A stretch of DNA of 64,000 nucleotides from Hyperoodon ampullatus. Lineage: Eukaryota; Chordata; Mammalia; Artiodactyla; Ziphiidae. Location: positions 41,102,368 through 41,166,367 of the forward strand of contig OX457064.1 of NCBI GenBank assembly GCA_949752795.1. The letters run 5' to 3'. Numbering within the stretch: the stretch's first letter is position 1; each line of letters begins with the position of its first letter. Position numbers and translations under genes: made by a program. This document shows, in pieces, positions 39,326-52,648 of the stretch. The notes beneath the pieces were generated by a model. It saw only the letters and a program-made list of their open reading frames with translations. It had not been told where the DNA came from and made no database searches.

Positions 39326-39499
39326 TAAAATGTGTTAGACCATGTGATCTCCTGCTGCAATCCCTCCAGTAACTGTTCCTCTCACTCTACCTTAAAACCA
39401 TAATGCTTTATTGACTGTCTAGTACATGTTACAGGATCAGCCCCCATCCACACACCACCAAAGATCCTCTTTCTCTATGACTCTAGTCCTCCCTCAGTC

Positions 39500-39960
39500 C
39501 TGCTCTGGACCCCTGTTCTTCCTCACTAGCTCCTACAGCAAATCCTCTAAAACAAGACCGTCTTAATACCTCAGGATATTTGCACCACCTGTTTGATCTG
39601 GAATGTTCTTTCTCCAAATATGTATGAAGCTCTCTCCCTCATCTCATTTAAATCTTTATTCAAAGAATCGATTCTCATTTCCTAGTCCTCAGATTTAAAA
39701 CTGTAAGCACCCCTCCCCCATATATAAACCTTTCCTTTATTTTTTTAGTCAACATTTAATACCTTCAGACAATGTACATTTATCCTGTTTATTTTGGGGT
39801 TTTTTAAATTTCCTTCATTAGAAGATAAGCCTCCTGGTGGAAGGAGTTTTGCATGTATCAGTAACATCTTTACACACCACCGAGAACAGAGCCCAGTACA
39901 AAGTGGATGTATGCATGATGAACGTTTGCTGAATATGAGAAAATCTTCATCCCAAGACTG
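39500..39960 (+). mobile_element. L2 LINE 3' end
   Basis: tttgatctggaatgttcttt, ctcatttaaatctttattca, cattagaagataagcctcct, gagaacagagcccagtacaa and gatgaacgtttgctgaat follow the L2 consensus order. Confidence 0.75.
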
Positions 39961-41137
39961 CCAAAATAAATTAAAGTAATGATAGAATGACGACATTTAT
40001 TTTCATTCACTTTGAATCTACTTGGATGAATACTAGAGTTATTTCTTTAGTATTAGCAGGGATTTAAACCAAGAAACCAGATGGTCAGATATAGTAATGA
40101 AAGGCATATAGAAATATGTTTTTGGATTTGTGCCAACTTGGCAACAACATCTGAGCAGCTTCCCAAGTTTGTATTCTTTACAGATTCTCTGTGTTATCTC
40201 CCTAAATAGTCTGTGCCTGTTCCTTCAGGAAAAAAGAAAACGAAAAAGCAGTTTTCAAAATTTTAAACATCATTTGGTGTATCTGTCTTTGAGCTTACAG
40301 CCAGTTTGATTTTTGAACACTCATTCAATTGCCTGACCCTACTTTTTTCATTAGTGTTTCTATTGCTATGCATATAAATGATCTCATTCTATTTAAAGGT
40401 CACAGTCTTCAAAAACCAGTGCTAATGCTGCTAGATGATAGCAGTAGAAAATAAGGTACTTAAATTTTAAGATATTCTGCTAAATCATGAGATAAGGAAA
40501 ATATATAGATTGAGGACATTATCCACTTACAGAAATGTTTGGTACTTTGGACAACATAGAATTTTAGAAAAGATTGGAAAATCTTTTGCTAATAAGAAAG
40601 AAATGGGTTAACCAGTAAAGGCATTGAAGACTAATTCCTCAGTGAATCTGAAACACTGAAGCAGCTGCCTTTTGGCTCTGAAGAAGTTTGGGTTTTGCAG
40701 CATTGTAAGCTGTGTGTAATGACAGGAAATGTAAGAGAAAGGAAGTTTGCTGCCACCAATAATGTAAAGAAGTTGGAGGAAAAAGTTGACATCATCAGTA
40801 AAACTTCAGTCATAAATAGGATGACATCATCTCATGGAAATCATTTAAGAACTAGGGAAATCTTTATTCTATTCTTATGTCTATGATAACTTTTTATTTT
40901 TTTTTAAAGGAAGATAATCTATTTTTAAAGGCTTGCTTTCTGAAGGCAGTAATTTGCCAATGTTGCCTGACACAGAAAAATTGCAGCAAAAATATCTAAG
41001 ACCCAAAAAACAGAGGGTTAGATTTGGAAAAATGCAATGAAATTCTAGTTTCCTGGACCAATAAAGAGGTGGGCAATTAAGATAATGAAAAAACCCATCT
41101 AACCTCAAACAAGTGCTTCTTTTTACTTATTCCTTTC

Positions 41138-41160
<23 letters not shown>
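41138..41160. repeat. Poly(T) tract
   Basis: A T run of about 23 following cctttc. No element body or TSD was recognised next to it. Confidence 0.9.
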
Positions 41161-41172
<12 letters not shown>

Positions 41173-41994
41173 CTTTTACATCCTATGTGTCCAAGGGTGT
41201 GTTAAGTGCTTTACATCAATTTATTATTACATTTAGGCAGCAATGCTGAACAGTTGATCTTATATGGAGGAAATTAAGGTGTAGAGATGTCAGATAATAA
41301 AACTAAGCTATTTTTTCATTGCTGAGCAAGAGAGAGCTACACTGGAGAAAATTCAGAAAGTTTTCCTGAGATCTGAAAAAGAAGGACCAAGGAGAAATGT
41401 ATTCCTTATTAAGAGGGATGTCATGCATTAAGTTCACTTCTTCCTTTGGTTGGCTATTTTTTGGTTTTCCTCATTAAATCACAAGCACCAATTTCAAGGA
41501 GGTCCTGTGTGGGTTATCACACTTGGGATGTGGCAGATTTTTCCTTAAAAAGAGCAGATACGTTTCTTGCCCCAAATCACTCAGGTGGTGAGTGGAGGTA
41601 TTGGAATATGAAACAAAATCATTTTATTCTGAAGTACTTGTTTTTGTTTTTGTTGGTTGTTTGGTTGGTTGTTGTTTTCCTGTGTTACCACGTCAAACCC
41701 TTGGCTTGAAATAATTGCTTTAAGATATAATCTTATTGTAAAGGAAGATTCAGAGAAAAAAGTTCAGCATTTATAGTCTTTTGTTCACATTTTATTACCT
41801 GGTTTCTCAAAAAACAAAACAAAAACAAATGAAAAACAATAAACAACAACAATTAAAAAAAAACACCCAGCAAAAAACAATGAACCATATAATGATTTGT
41901 TAAATGGAAACATTTAAGTTAATATGGTTTTAAGGCTCATTCGTCAAATACTATTTGGAATTCTTCCTAGCAAATCAAGAGGTTTGTGTTATAG

Positions 41995-42120
41995 ATGAAG
42001 AATTTGAGGCACAGAGAGCTTAATAAATTGCCCACTGTCACACAGTTGGAAAGTGTTGGATCTGAGAGTTGATCTAGGTAGTCTGACTTCAATACCATGC
42101 TCTGTCATCTGTTATGTTTC
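41995..42120 (-). mobile_element. MIR element
   Basis: gaggcacagagagcttaata, ttgcccactgtcacacagtt and atgctctgtcat in reverse MIR order. Confidence 0.72.
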
Positions 42121-42815
42121 CAAACACAGTGCTGACTACAAAAGGGTACAGGAAGAAAAGCAACTATAAGTAACATTGATTTTAATCACAATGCTTGTGA
42201 ATGTTTACCGTACAAATTTCCTATAACTTTGCATATAAAATTAACTCCTGCGTTCTCCATAGACCTTCTTACATGTTGAAGATTATTGACAAGTGTTGGT
42301 CACTCATCCAGCTGAGTGTGGATTACTTCTCTTTTGATAAGCCATCCTGAGGAATCCTATTAGTAAGAATAGGTGCCCTCCTCAAGGCAACTTATTTGGA
42401 TATACTAGTCTGGCTGCTGGCCTCATCTGTGTATTTTGAAACCTTGGCTTCATTCATTGTGGCAAGTTGCTTTTTGAAAGTACTTCTGCTAATTGATGCT
42501 ATTCTTTATATATTCATATTATTCACAGTTTTTAGTTTTGTGGTTCAATCCACTAGTAGAATTTACAGTATTCTGTGGTGTAGGTGATTCATTAAATATG
42601 GAAGGAAACGAAGTCTTTTTACCGCCACCAATATAAACATCTGAAGTGCCCTTCTGAGAATTAATAAGCAAAGCAAGACTAAGTTAAGTTTAACCAAAAA
42701 TGTCAGATTAAGTTATAGACAGTGTCTTGGAACCATTAATAAATAAAGTGAAGTTTTTGGTTTTGTTTTGTATTAGCTTGAGGTTAATGTTAGGTACAAA
42801 AGCATACACAGTACA

Positions 42816-42820
<5 letters not shown>

Positions 42821-42855
<35 letters not shown>

Positions 42856-43043
42856 ACGCGGGCCTCTCACTGCCGTGGCCTCTCCCGTTGCGGAGCACAG
42901 GCTCCGGACACACAGGCTCCGCGGCCACGGCCCGCGGGCCCAGCCGCTCCGCGGCACGTGGGATCCTCCGGGACCGGGGCACGAACCCGCGTCCCCTGCA
43001 TCGGCAGGCGGACTCTCAACCACTGCGCCACCAGGGAAGCCCC
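42821..43043 (-). mobile_element. CHR-type SINE, very CpG-rich
   Basis: Reverse copy with about 30 T, and the most CpG-rich body in the window (cacggcccgcgggcccagcc). TSD cacagtacatatattt on both sides. Confidence 0.96.
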
Positions 43044-44084
43044 CACAGTACATATATTTAAAGGGCATGCAATCTAATCTGTAAAAATTTACTTTCTCGT
43101 AATGATACCCCTGTATGTCTGATTCCCTTTTAGGTTTATTCAAAACAGTACAATAATAAAATTGGTTGTTCTCTGCCAGCTTATCCCAATATTTTTACAT
43201 AGGAAAAATAGACTTTTTGTATCCAAAATATCAGTTTATGTAATTAATTTTATTCTCCTCTGCCAGGATTCTGTAAAAAATTGGGAGCATTAATCTGCCA
43301 AGTTTTATTTTTTCCTTATTTTTAGTTTCATCTCAGTTATGTTAAACTGGGTAATAAAAAAATGCCCTTCAAGGGCTTCCTATGAGGCCTATAGCCCTTG
43401 CAGTCTCTTGATCTGGACAGATGTGGCTTTATCTCAGTTTCTTCTCTGTAGGTTTCCTAGTTCCTTCAAATGGCCTACTGGATAGTATCCAACACAGCTC
43501 CAGGGACCTTCTCTTCCATGAGGTCTACAGCTATTTCCCAGGCAACATTTCTGCATCATTGTCCCTTCAGTCACAAGGAGGGTTGGCTAAGCCCAGTACA
43601 ATACCATTTTCTTGTCTTTGTCCCAAGTACCTGTATCCTTGTCCTCAGTTTCCCAGGCAGGAGTCACATCCTGGCCCACTGTCCTCATCTACTTGGAGAA
43701 AGCAAGCTCTCCTAGTAGCTCCTGTGAAATCCTCTCATTAACTTGAGGATAGAAGGTGGCTCCCATCACCATTTCCCCAAGTGGACATGGAGATTCTCAA
43801 AGTAGCAATGGTTCTTCGCATGTAAATGTCGACGCTTTTATAGTCCTGCAGTGAGTAAGAGTGGGCATGGATCTTGAAGTAGATTTCTTTGAAAATCTGC
43901 ACAGGAAGATTTAGAATTTCACTTTAGAATTTTATATCCATTCGTCTTGGTGTTAGGGTGAAACTTTCATGTCAACCACTTTCTCCAATTGTTGAAAACA
44001 ATATTCACCATTAGAGACAAAGAAAGGAGATGAGAGAAATACCTTTCTTTCTGAGTATTCATGCTGTGTTCATAATTCTGCACT

Positions 44085-44225
44085 GACATCTTCACATAAT
44101 TGTCTGATTTAATCATCATAACAACTTTACGGGATTGGGAATATTATATTCAATTTACAGAGGAGGAAATTAAGTTTCAAAGAGTAAAAATTTTAAGGCC
44201 ACATAGATACTGTGGAAATAGAGAT
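44085..44225 (-). mobile_element. MIR-like remnant
   Basis: aatcatcataacaactttac, aatttacagaggaggaaatt and ttttaaggccacatagatac in reverse MIR order. Confidence 0.68.
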
Positions 44226-44430
44226 GTCTGAGTGAAAAGCTCCTGCTTTTCTTGCTCCATTATTGCAGGTAAAACATACAAATCTAATCACTGGTGTCAA
44301 CCTAGGACTGACTGCCCGATTCAGTTCTCAAATAGTTACCTTCCTTTTGTAGACTTGGATTTAAAAATGTTTGAGGTCATGTCTCCTACTAATGTTTTTG
44401 AGCATAGCACAAAATCTTAACATTGGCTGA

Positions 44431-44637
<207 letters not shown>

Positions 44638-44896
44638 TAAAAATGCATGTAATGCAAAAACCTCAAAGGGAAAAATCATTATAAGTTCTCTATAAGATGA
44701 GATGATTTGTTTAAAAATTACCTTTATTGCAGGATTTATCCTTTCATACTAAGACTGTGCAACTAAACATTAGAGAAAATATACTTTATCATTATTCATC
44801 ACTTGTCATTTCAATGTCTTAGAAGTCTGTGTTTAGGTAATAATTTTAAGAGATACTTCCATCAAATATAGCAAAGTGCTCTTTTAAATGACTGGA

Positions 44897-44940
44897 ATAT
44901 ATATATGTGTGTGTGTGTATATATATATACGTGTATATGT
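44897..44940. repeat. (AT)/(GT) microsatellite
   Basis: atatatatatgtgtgtgtgt, then (AT)n, acgtgtatatgt: alternating dinucleotides throughout. Confidence 0.95.
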
Positions 44941-45752
44941 AGTCACAAAGCAGTTATGTAAAAACATAGTATTTAATATCAGTTGTTCAAATTACCAATA
45001 TACTTTCACATTTTTAGATTTGTAAGCTCAGAACAGAGTTTAGATTTTTCTCTTAGATACTTAATTCAGTTTGTCACCATAGAGATGGTTGGTTCTCTCA
45101 TTAGGTGTAGCTTTTTAGAGATGTCTAATGCATTACTACTTGTCACTAATTGTATCACTCCACACAGTCAGGAAAATAGAAATCTCACTATATTACTTTA
45201 GAAAATGTGCAATAGGAAACTGGTTAAACAGTGTTGGAGAGTTGAAAAAGTGAAGATGAACACTGAGACAAACTGAGGTAGAACCATAGGAAACAGATGC
45301 CTCCCCTGGGTTGGAGTCATCAAAACCCAGAAGCTTGGAAGGAGGACCTCTTGGAGCTGGGAGGCAGAGTTGGGGGGTGGGTGTTGCCTGGCAGGTCTCA
45401 CTGTCAGACTCCTGTGGAGGGGATCCTTCCTGATTGGCTCTGATAGCTCAGGAGCTCAGGGAAGAGTGTGCAGCCCTGGAAGTCAGACCTCTTACAGCAT
45501 CACCATGGTCTGTGCAGGACTGAATTGTGGGAGCTCACTGCACCTTCTTGGTGTGGCAGTAAGCTGGAGACTAGAGCGCCTTGCTACTGGAACCAGGGCC
45601 TGGGACGGTGAGATGCTGGAGAGATCTAACAGATAAGTGCAGATAGACCGGCAGGAACTAGTCCCTTCTCCCTCCTCCCTTCTCTTGTCTCTCTAGTGCC
45701 CCCTGTGAACCCAACAGGTTTCCATCAGGCAATGGAGAAATGTAGTCTACAG

Positions 45753-46211
45753 CAGTGTTTCCCAAACTCTTTAATCTCAGGACTCTTTTAGGCTCTTGAA
45801 AATTATTGAGGACCCCAAAATGCTCTTGTTTATATGGGTGATATTTATTTCTATTTACCATATTAAAGATGACACATTCTAGAAATTACAATGATCGTCC
45901 CCTCAGATGTTGTCAAAAATAACATCTTTATGAAAAATGACTATTTTCAAAAACAAAAAAAAATTAATGAGAAGATTGACATTATTTCACACTGTTGCAA
46001 ATGACTAACATCCAACTTCATAGAAGACAGCTGAATAACCACATCCGCTGCTGTGTTGCCATATCATGTCAGGTAGCCCCTTGAAAAGTCCACTGTACAC
46101 CCATGAGAGAATGAGAGTGAAAAAAGCAAATGATATCTCAGAATTATCACTGATAGTATTTGACCTTATAGATCCCCTGAGAGGGGATTAAGTATCCTAT
46201 GGGAGCCACTG
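45753..46211 (+). mobile_element. hAT-like non-autonomous DNA transposon
   Basis: The left end cagtgtttcccaaactcttt and the right end gggagccactg form imperfect inverted repeats of the CAGTGgttCCCaaa kind. The body (attgaggaccccaaaatgct; tagaagacagctgaataacc) resembles a known mammalian hAT family. No transposase. Confidence 0.65.
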
Positions 46212-49200
46212 GTTGAGACTTCCCGTCCTAGCATCACAACACAGAATATCGAAGTGTGGGTAAAGAGGTGAGGAGAATTTTACTAATTAGCACTCTAATA
46301 AATAAAAAGCTTAAAACATATAATTAAGATATAGGTGATTGAGCCATAAATAAAACTTGGGCAATCTGATGAAGAGTCCACACTATTAAGCCTTATGTTG
46401 TACTGCTTCCCTTTCTGTTAATGAAGTAAAATATTTTTCCTCGAGCAATCGCATGTTGGTTCAAGCTGTTTAAAACAGATGTATACCTTCCATATGCTAT
46501 ATTTTGATCCCTTCAAAATATAGAACAATTAATATGCTTATAACCTTTAACTACCCATCAAATATTTTTGTTCCTGAAATAATTCCCCTTATACCGTGAC
46601 CTGAGAGGACTACCCACACTTGCTGTTTTCTCTGAATGAGTTCTGTTTAGTTTGTCCTAATGTGTGGTTTCAGAGCTTACGAGTGTTCTGGGCTGAAAAT
46701 TTTTATATGAGACAGGTTTTTACTTGGATCTAGAAATTAAAACTTCTGTGTTCTCCATTTCATGCTATAAATGGATTGAATATTCCTTGGAAATAACAAA
46801 GTTGTCCCTTATTTAAATTTACATGAAGCAATACTGACCTTGGGAAACACTGTCTTCTTTAAGAAGACAAATACTGTCTTCTTTGAGAAAGAAGGGGGAA
46901 CATTTTTTGATAGGTTGTCTCTCTGAGTCAACAGACTCAGACTAATTGTGTCATACTTGGAGGAAAGAGACAATCTAATGACTTTGGAAGTTTTATAAGA
47001 AATTCAAACCTCAAACCCTCTTTTCTTCATATAGCACATAGTAAGTACTACATAGAAGATACCAAATTTACAAGGAGTAGAGATCAAACCATGTTTCAAA
47101 ATGGGAAAAAAAAATAAGGAAAAACAGCTTGTACTTCTTTGGGACAATCACACATCCTGCATAGACCTACTTGAAAGGAATTGTAAGATAGGCTGTGTAA
47201 CCCTCATGCAGCAATAATAAATTAAACTGTGATGCCTTTTCAAAACGTGGCCTCCACATTTTAAGACATAGGTGCATAGTGTCCTTTGTAGGACTGTTTC
47301 TCATCCTATGTATTTTCAGAATTACCTTTGATAGTGGATTTTTTTCTGGGAAATAAGGAACCCTGGACAGTAATAAAATTTTCAAGGCCTGGGGTAACCT
47401 TGACTCAGAAACTGAAAGATAAATAGATTTTTATTCCTAGAAACTTGCTTTGCCATAATCTAAGTTATCTAGATGTATTTGTGGTTGAAAAAATCACAAA
47501 TTAAATTTGAATAAAGAGGTGCTATATAATCTGCTTTGTTTATCTGCTCTGAGAGTTCACATATTTTATTACCACATTACCATCAGGAATATGGTAGCCA
47601 TTCTTGATTCTGTATATCAACTGAACAATAAAGGCTTCTCAATAAGGAGACAAACTTTTTAAAAGGAAAAAAATATTATTCTTGTTAATGAACAATGATC
47701 ACATATTTGGTAAAAGTAAAGCATTTAGTTTTTATAGAATAAAACATTTAAAAATAATTATAAATAGGTATAAAATTTGTGAGTGTGTATGTAGTTGTGT
47801 TTTGTTGAACCTAATGATCCATCTGGCATTTCATGTAGTGGATGATGTATTGTTTTGGAACATTTTGTTTCCGTTAAGTGCCTCATATCCCCTATTTAAA
47901 TATAAGATGATTAATTCTTCTGTTCCCATGTTGGACTTTTAGTTTTTAAATATATCCCCAATATACCATCTTTCCAGCTTTCTTATAACCTCTTCTGCCT
48001 CATTGTAAATCCCAAATCCCTAATCCTAAACCTCTCTGCTAGTCCAACGACCAATTTCTGATCTTACCTTCATCCCTAGAATCTACCACTTGAACTATTA
48101 TCTTTACAGAAATGTTTAATTATTTGGAATCCTTTTTTTTTTTTTTTTCCGCAAGTGGCTCACAAACCCTCAACCACGGATCACTATTATGATCCCATAT
48201 TTCAGTCCCTGCTGTTTGCACACTGAGCATAACCAGGGAGAAATCTCATAAATATGCATGCAGGTTGTTGTCACTACACATTCCTAAGACCCAGTATTAA
48301 CATGGCCTTAACACCTCTTCAGCTTTTAAAAAAATCTATTCTGAAAAGTATTTATTCTTGATACTGTCTCCTAGATCAATCAGGTTAAACTTTTTAAACC
48401 TCCTTTAGTTTATTCATATCTTTCCCCTCACTCTCAACAGATGACATTTTTTTCACATCATACAAAAAAACAGGTGCTGTCTAAAATAAAATGCTCAATT
48501 GTTTCCCACACAACCCCAAACGGTTTCTTCAGCTCACAGAGAATACATATTACTATATTCCAGATGGAGCCCTTCATCTGAGTGAGTCCATAGGAATCAA
48601 ACTAAGTGGATTGGAAAGTCAAATAATTATATTCTACCCAAATCTGCTTCTATTCCTATCTTCTTTCTGGTTGAAAGGAACCTGAGTATTTATCAATTTC
48701 CCTACCCTAAAATCCTGGACCCTTCCTACCCTTCACTGCCTCACTACTTAGGTTTAGTTAATCACAAAATGCTATTACTCGTTGTAACTTCTTCTCAAAC
48801 ATTCTGCCAGTGTCAATTTGCTACATCATTGTTTGTGTCATAGACTGTCAATTAGCATGACTCCCAGCCAGGCCCTGCCCTCCCATCTGCAAAATGTTCT
48901 TTCTAACACAGAAGCCTGATGATATTATTCGTGGGTTCCCAAGTGCAGATTTTCACAATCACCTTGTGGAATGTTTTTTAAACCATTATTTCCCAAGTAA
49001 ACATAAATCCTTGATATTTAAAGCCGATTAAAGCAGAGTTACTTTGCTTTGAGGGTGGTACAGGAGAGATCTGAGTACAGGGAGTCCTAGTCACTCTGCC
49101 TTCCCCCTGCCTCTGGAGACACCCCCTCCTGAAGTGACCTTACAGAGACTCCAGGGCCTGGGCAGTGCAGTTAAAAAGATGATAAAATCTGAGTTCCATA

Positions 49201-49310
49201 GCATTAAGCCCATGCCATGCAGCTTATAGAGTCTGCCTACCATCCTCATTCTCTGTCTCCTTGCCCCAGGCACCCAGATTCTTTTCATATCCAACAGTTT
49301 GCTGTGACTT

Positions 49311-49420
49311 AAAACCTGCTGTGCTTACTCAGGACTCTGGGCTTTTCTGCATGATGTTCCTTCCCTCTGCCCTTATTTCACAGCAAAACCCAGCTCCTTC
49401 AGGTCTCAGCTAATGCTTCA
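49311..49420 (+). mobile_element. L2-like fragment
   Basis: atgatgttccttccctctgc and ccttcaggtctcagctaatg fit the L2 3' block. Short and diverged. Confidence 0.5.
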
Positions 49421-50294
49421 TTTTAATTCAAGAGCATATGCTGTGTACCATGCTAGGGATGCAGTGATCAGTAAGATGGGATACCTAGAGAGTGTAGCTG
49501 GGAAACAACCCTGTCACCCTTGTTAAAGTCCCACCATCTGCCTCTTGTAGATTAACTGGGACATCCCTGCCTCTCTCCAAAGCCCACCTTTGACAGTTGT
49601 CACACAGAAACTCCCGGAATTAACCCTCTTCAGCTAAATTATCTTTCTTGTTTTGTAGGATAGCAGTTAACAGCAGTTATAAATAACAATTACTTTCTCT
49701 AAGAATATGGCAATTAGAAGAGAATGTGATGTGATTTATTAACTGGTTCAGACACTCATACTATATATTCCTGTTGGGCTCCCCAGCATCCAAAACATTG
49801 ACTTTATAATAGGAAACATCCTTTATTAGCCATAGGTCAGTGTAAGAGTTTTTGTTATTTCTTATTAGTTGTTTTATAGCACACAAAGAGAAGATTTTCC
49901 TAGTACCGTTTAAATCAGATCATGTAGTGAATTGACCAGTCGTACCATTTAATTATTTGTTTTATTATTTCCTTAATGTATGCATCCAACCATTCATTTT
50001 TAAAAACACATTATGTACCAGGGATTCCACAAGAAAGCTGAGGATCCTTTAGAGTCAGGGAAAAAAACAGATAGGTGGTCAGTTTTATTATAATAAAATA
50101 AGTGCTGTGCTGTATGTGTCAGGAGCATGTGACTGAGATTTTAACCATAAATTGAAATTATCCAGGTAGAGGTAGGGGGAGGGATGGGAGGGGGTGGATT
50201 AGAAGGGAGTTCCAAGAAGAGAAAGCAGCATATACAATTTCTGTTTAAATATTAAAATCATGTCCCATCAAAGGACAGTGCACAAACTTTAAGA

Positions 50295-50425
50295 CATTCA
50301 ATATTTATGCATTCAAAAATATTTATTGATCACTTACAGTGTGCCAGATACTATTCAAATTACTGGGAGTACATCAGTGAGCAAAATAGAGCTACCCCTC
50401 CCATAGTCATTTACATTCTAGTGGT
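50295..50425 (-). mobile_element. L2 3' end fragment
   Basis: aaatatttattgatcactta, cagtgtgccagatactattc and tacattctagtgg are the reversed L2 terminus. Confidence 0.65.
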
Positions 50426-50976
50426 GAGAGAAAGACTACTAAAAATAAAAATTTATGGCACGTCAAATGGAATGAATGCTGTTGGCAAAAATGAATCAGA
50501 TAGAAAGTGCAGGTCAAGGCTGAGGATGACGGAAAGTCCTAGGTTTCTCATGACTGACTGAAACTGGGATGAGGGTCATAAGGTCATTTTTGATGGTCCC
50601 AGAGTAGATAGTAGTCATGACCTGGGAAGTATTGGGCACAGCCTGGAGGTAGAGTTGGGGGAGCAATCCTGGCAGGATTAGAGTCCTGACTGCCTTCAGA
50701 GAGTGGAGGAAGGTAGACTTTTGGGGAGTCCTGAGAGATCTGGGGATGTGCCTTGACTCAGTTGGGCTGGGACAGCTGACATGACTGGAGGAGAGATGAG
50801 GTGGGTAGCCAGGACCCCATGGTAGAGAGTGTTGTCCGTCATGCTATGTTTTGAATTTTATCCAGAAAAAATTGGAGAGCCATGAAAAGGATGTAAGCCA
50901 GAAAGTAATTACACTGTCAGTGGTGTGGAAGCTATCATGAAGGCAGATGAGGCTACAGATATATAAAAAAGTTCCA

Positions 50977-51188
50977 GGGCTTCCCTGGTGGCGCAGTGGT
51001 TGGGAGTCCGCCTGCCGATGCAGGGGACACGGGTTCGTGCCTCAGTCCAGGAAGATCCCACATGCCGCGGAGCGGCTGGGCCTGTGAGCCATGGCTGCTG
51101 AGCCTGCGCGTCTGGAGCCTGTGCTCCGCAACGGGAGAGGCCACAACAGTGAGAGGCCCGCGTACCGCAAAAAAAAAAAAAAAAAAAA
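50977..51188 (+). mobile_element. CHR-type SINE
   Basis: Complete copy with an A tail of about 20. TSD aaaaaagttcca on both sides (50965-50976 and after the tail). Confidence 0.95.
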
Positions 51189-51608
51189 GTTCCAAAGATA
51201 TTTAAGATTGAGAATAATAAAAACTATCTCTGAGAAACTTCAGGTACTTTATCTTGGGTCCCCTCTCATTGCTCATTTGATGTGGCAATGGTTAGTGAAT
51301 TTGTGCTGTGAAGCTACAATCAGTAATGGTATTTAGCTCTTTTCATGTTGTCTGTACAACTAGAGTGTCATACCACAATGGCTTTTTTTTAGATAGAAAA
51401 GGAGAAACAATGCCTATTTGTCCATAAGGAAGTTAATCAAGTTAAGAACAGAAAACTGTGCAATGAAAATGGAGTACTTAAACCTTTGGGAAAATGTTCT
51501 TTTGCCAAATGACCTTACTGAGTGTTCTTGCCAGACGACACACTTCATTAACTGCGCTGAGAAGAAAGTATTACTCTTATCAGTACTGTCTTAAAGATAG
51601 TAAAAATG

Positions 51609-51627
51609 TTTGTGTGTGTGTGTGTGT
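51609..51627. repeat. (GT)n microsatellite
   Basis: Short perfect run of about nine GT units. Confidence 0.9.
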
Positions 51628-52606
51628 AGTGTAAAGTAGCTTTATAGGCCTTTTATGTCTAATAATCTACTTCAGTTTCCACCATGCAAACAAAGGCAGG
51701 CCAGGTCCCAAAAAACACAAACTGAACAGAGTACAAGACTTATGTAACTATGAGATGTGGAGATTCTTGGCACACAGTAGGGCATTTCAAATATATTTGT
51801 GCTTTCATTGCTGTTGATATGCTTTATTGATAATAACGATTATAGTCTGTGCAGCTTATATACCTACATACAAATGCCCTAGAAATAAAGATACGAGAAT
51901 TTCTATCCATTGGCCAATAAGCATTTATGTATGTCAGCCATTACATTTTTTATGCCTCTATAGTACCAAATTCAGACTTCTAGTCATTATTATTAGTAGT
52001 AGTAATCTACAAATTATTTTACTCCAATAAATTTTTTATCCGGAAACCCTGAAAGCCCTAAAAATCCTTCCCTGAAACCAGAGAAAACTCCGTAACTTCA
52101 ATGCCCCATCGATGATAAAATTACTCTCGGTAAAAGAAAAGTTTCTCCCAAATCTCCTCTTTAATTATTAAATGGGTTTGAATATACTGAACTTGATTAT
52201 ATAGGTTTCTTTATTCTTCTATCTGAATATGCTAAGTAAAATTTTGGTTTTCAAACTGTTCATTTTTACTATTAAATTTATTGACCCAAAATAAAGGGGT
52301 TTTGTATTTTGAATTGCATCTTAATAATTACATATTAAATGATAGTGTTGTCTTAAGATTGTTGCATATTATGTTAACAAATACTTATTTACAGTTTTTG
52401 AGATCCTTATGAGGGCAATAAGATATTTAGTAGTTTACAGAGTCTCAAATCAATCATAATATTATTTAATTTGTGTTATGCTCTAAAAATACTTAGTAGC
52501 AAACTAGAAAATGTGCTGTGGTATTGAGCATTTGCTTTGATCTGCTAGAACAAAAACCCTATGAAAATGGGATTTTTCATCTGCTTTGTTCAGTACTTTA
52601 ACTCCA

Positions 52607-52648
52607 ATGCCTGGAACCTGGTTTTACATGCCTGGAACCTGGTTTTAC
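52607..52648. repeat. Perfect 21-bp tandem duplication
   Basis: atgcctggaacctggttttac occurs twice, head to tail, with no difference between the units. Confidence 0.97.

Noticed and set aside
43421..43741. A 106-residue open frame on the + strand.
   Set aside because: No domain, no splice-site support, composition typical of random intron sequence, and an alternative frame is open in the same place.
45370..45636. GC-richer stretch with an 88-residue open frame as a CpG island or exon.
   Set aside because: It is GC-richer but CpG-poor, with no splice-site pair and no family match.
46848..46895. tactgtcttcttt repeated with an internal palindrome (cttctttaagaag) as a regulatory hairpin.
   Set aside because: Only a short, imperfect direct repeat. 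The palindrome is too small to distinguish from chance in AT-rich DNA.
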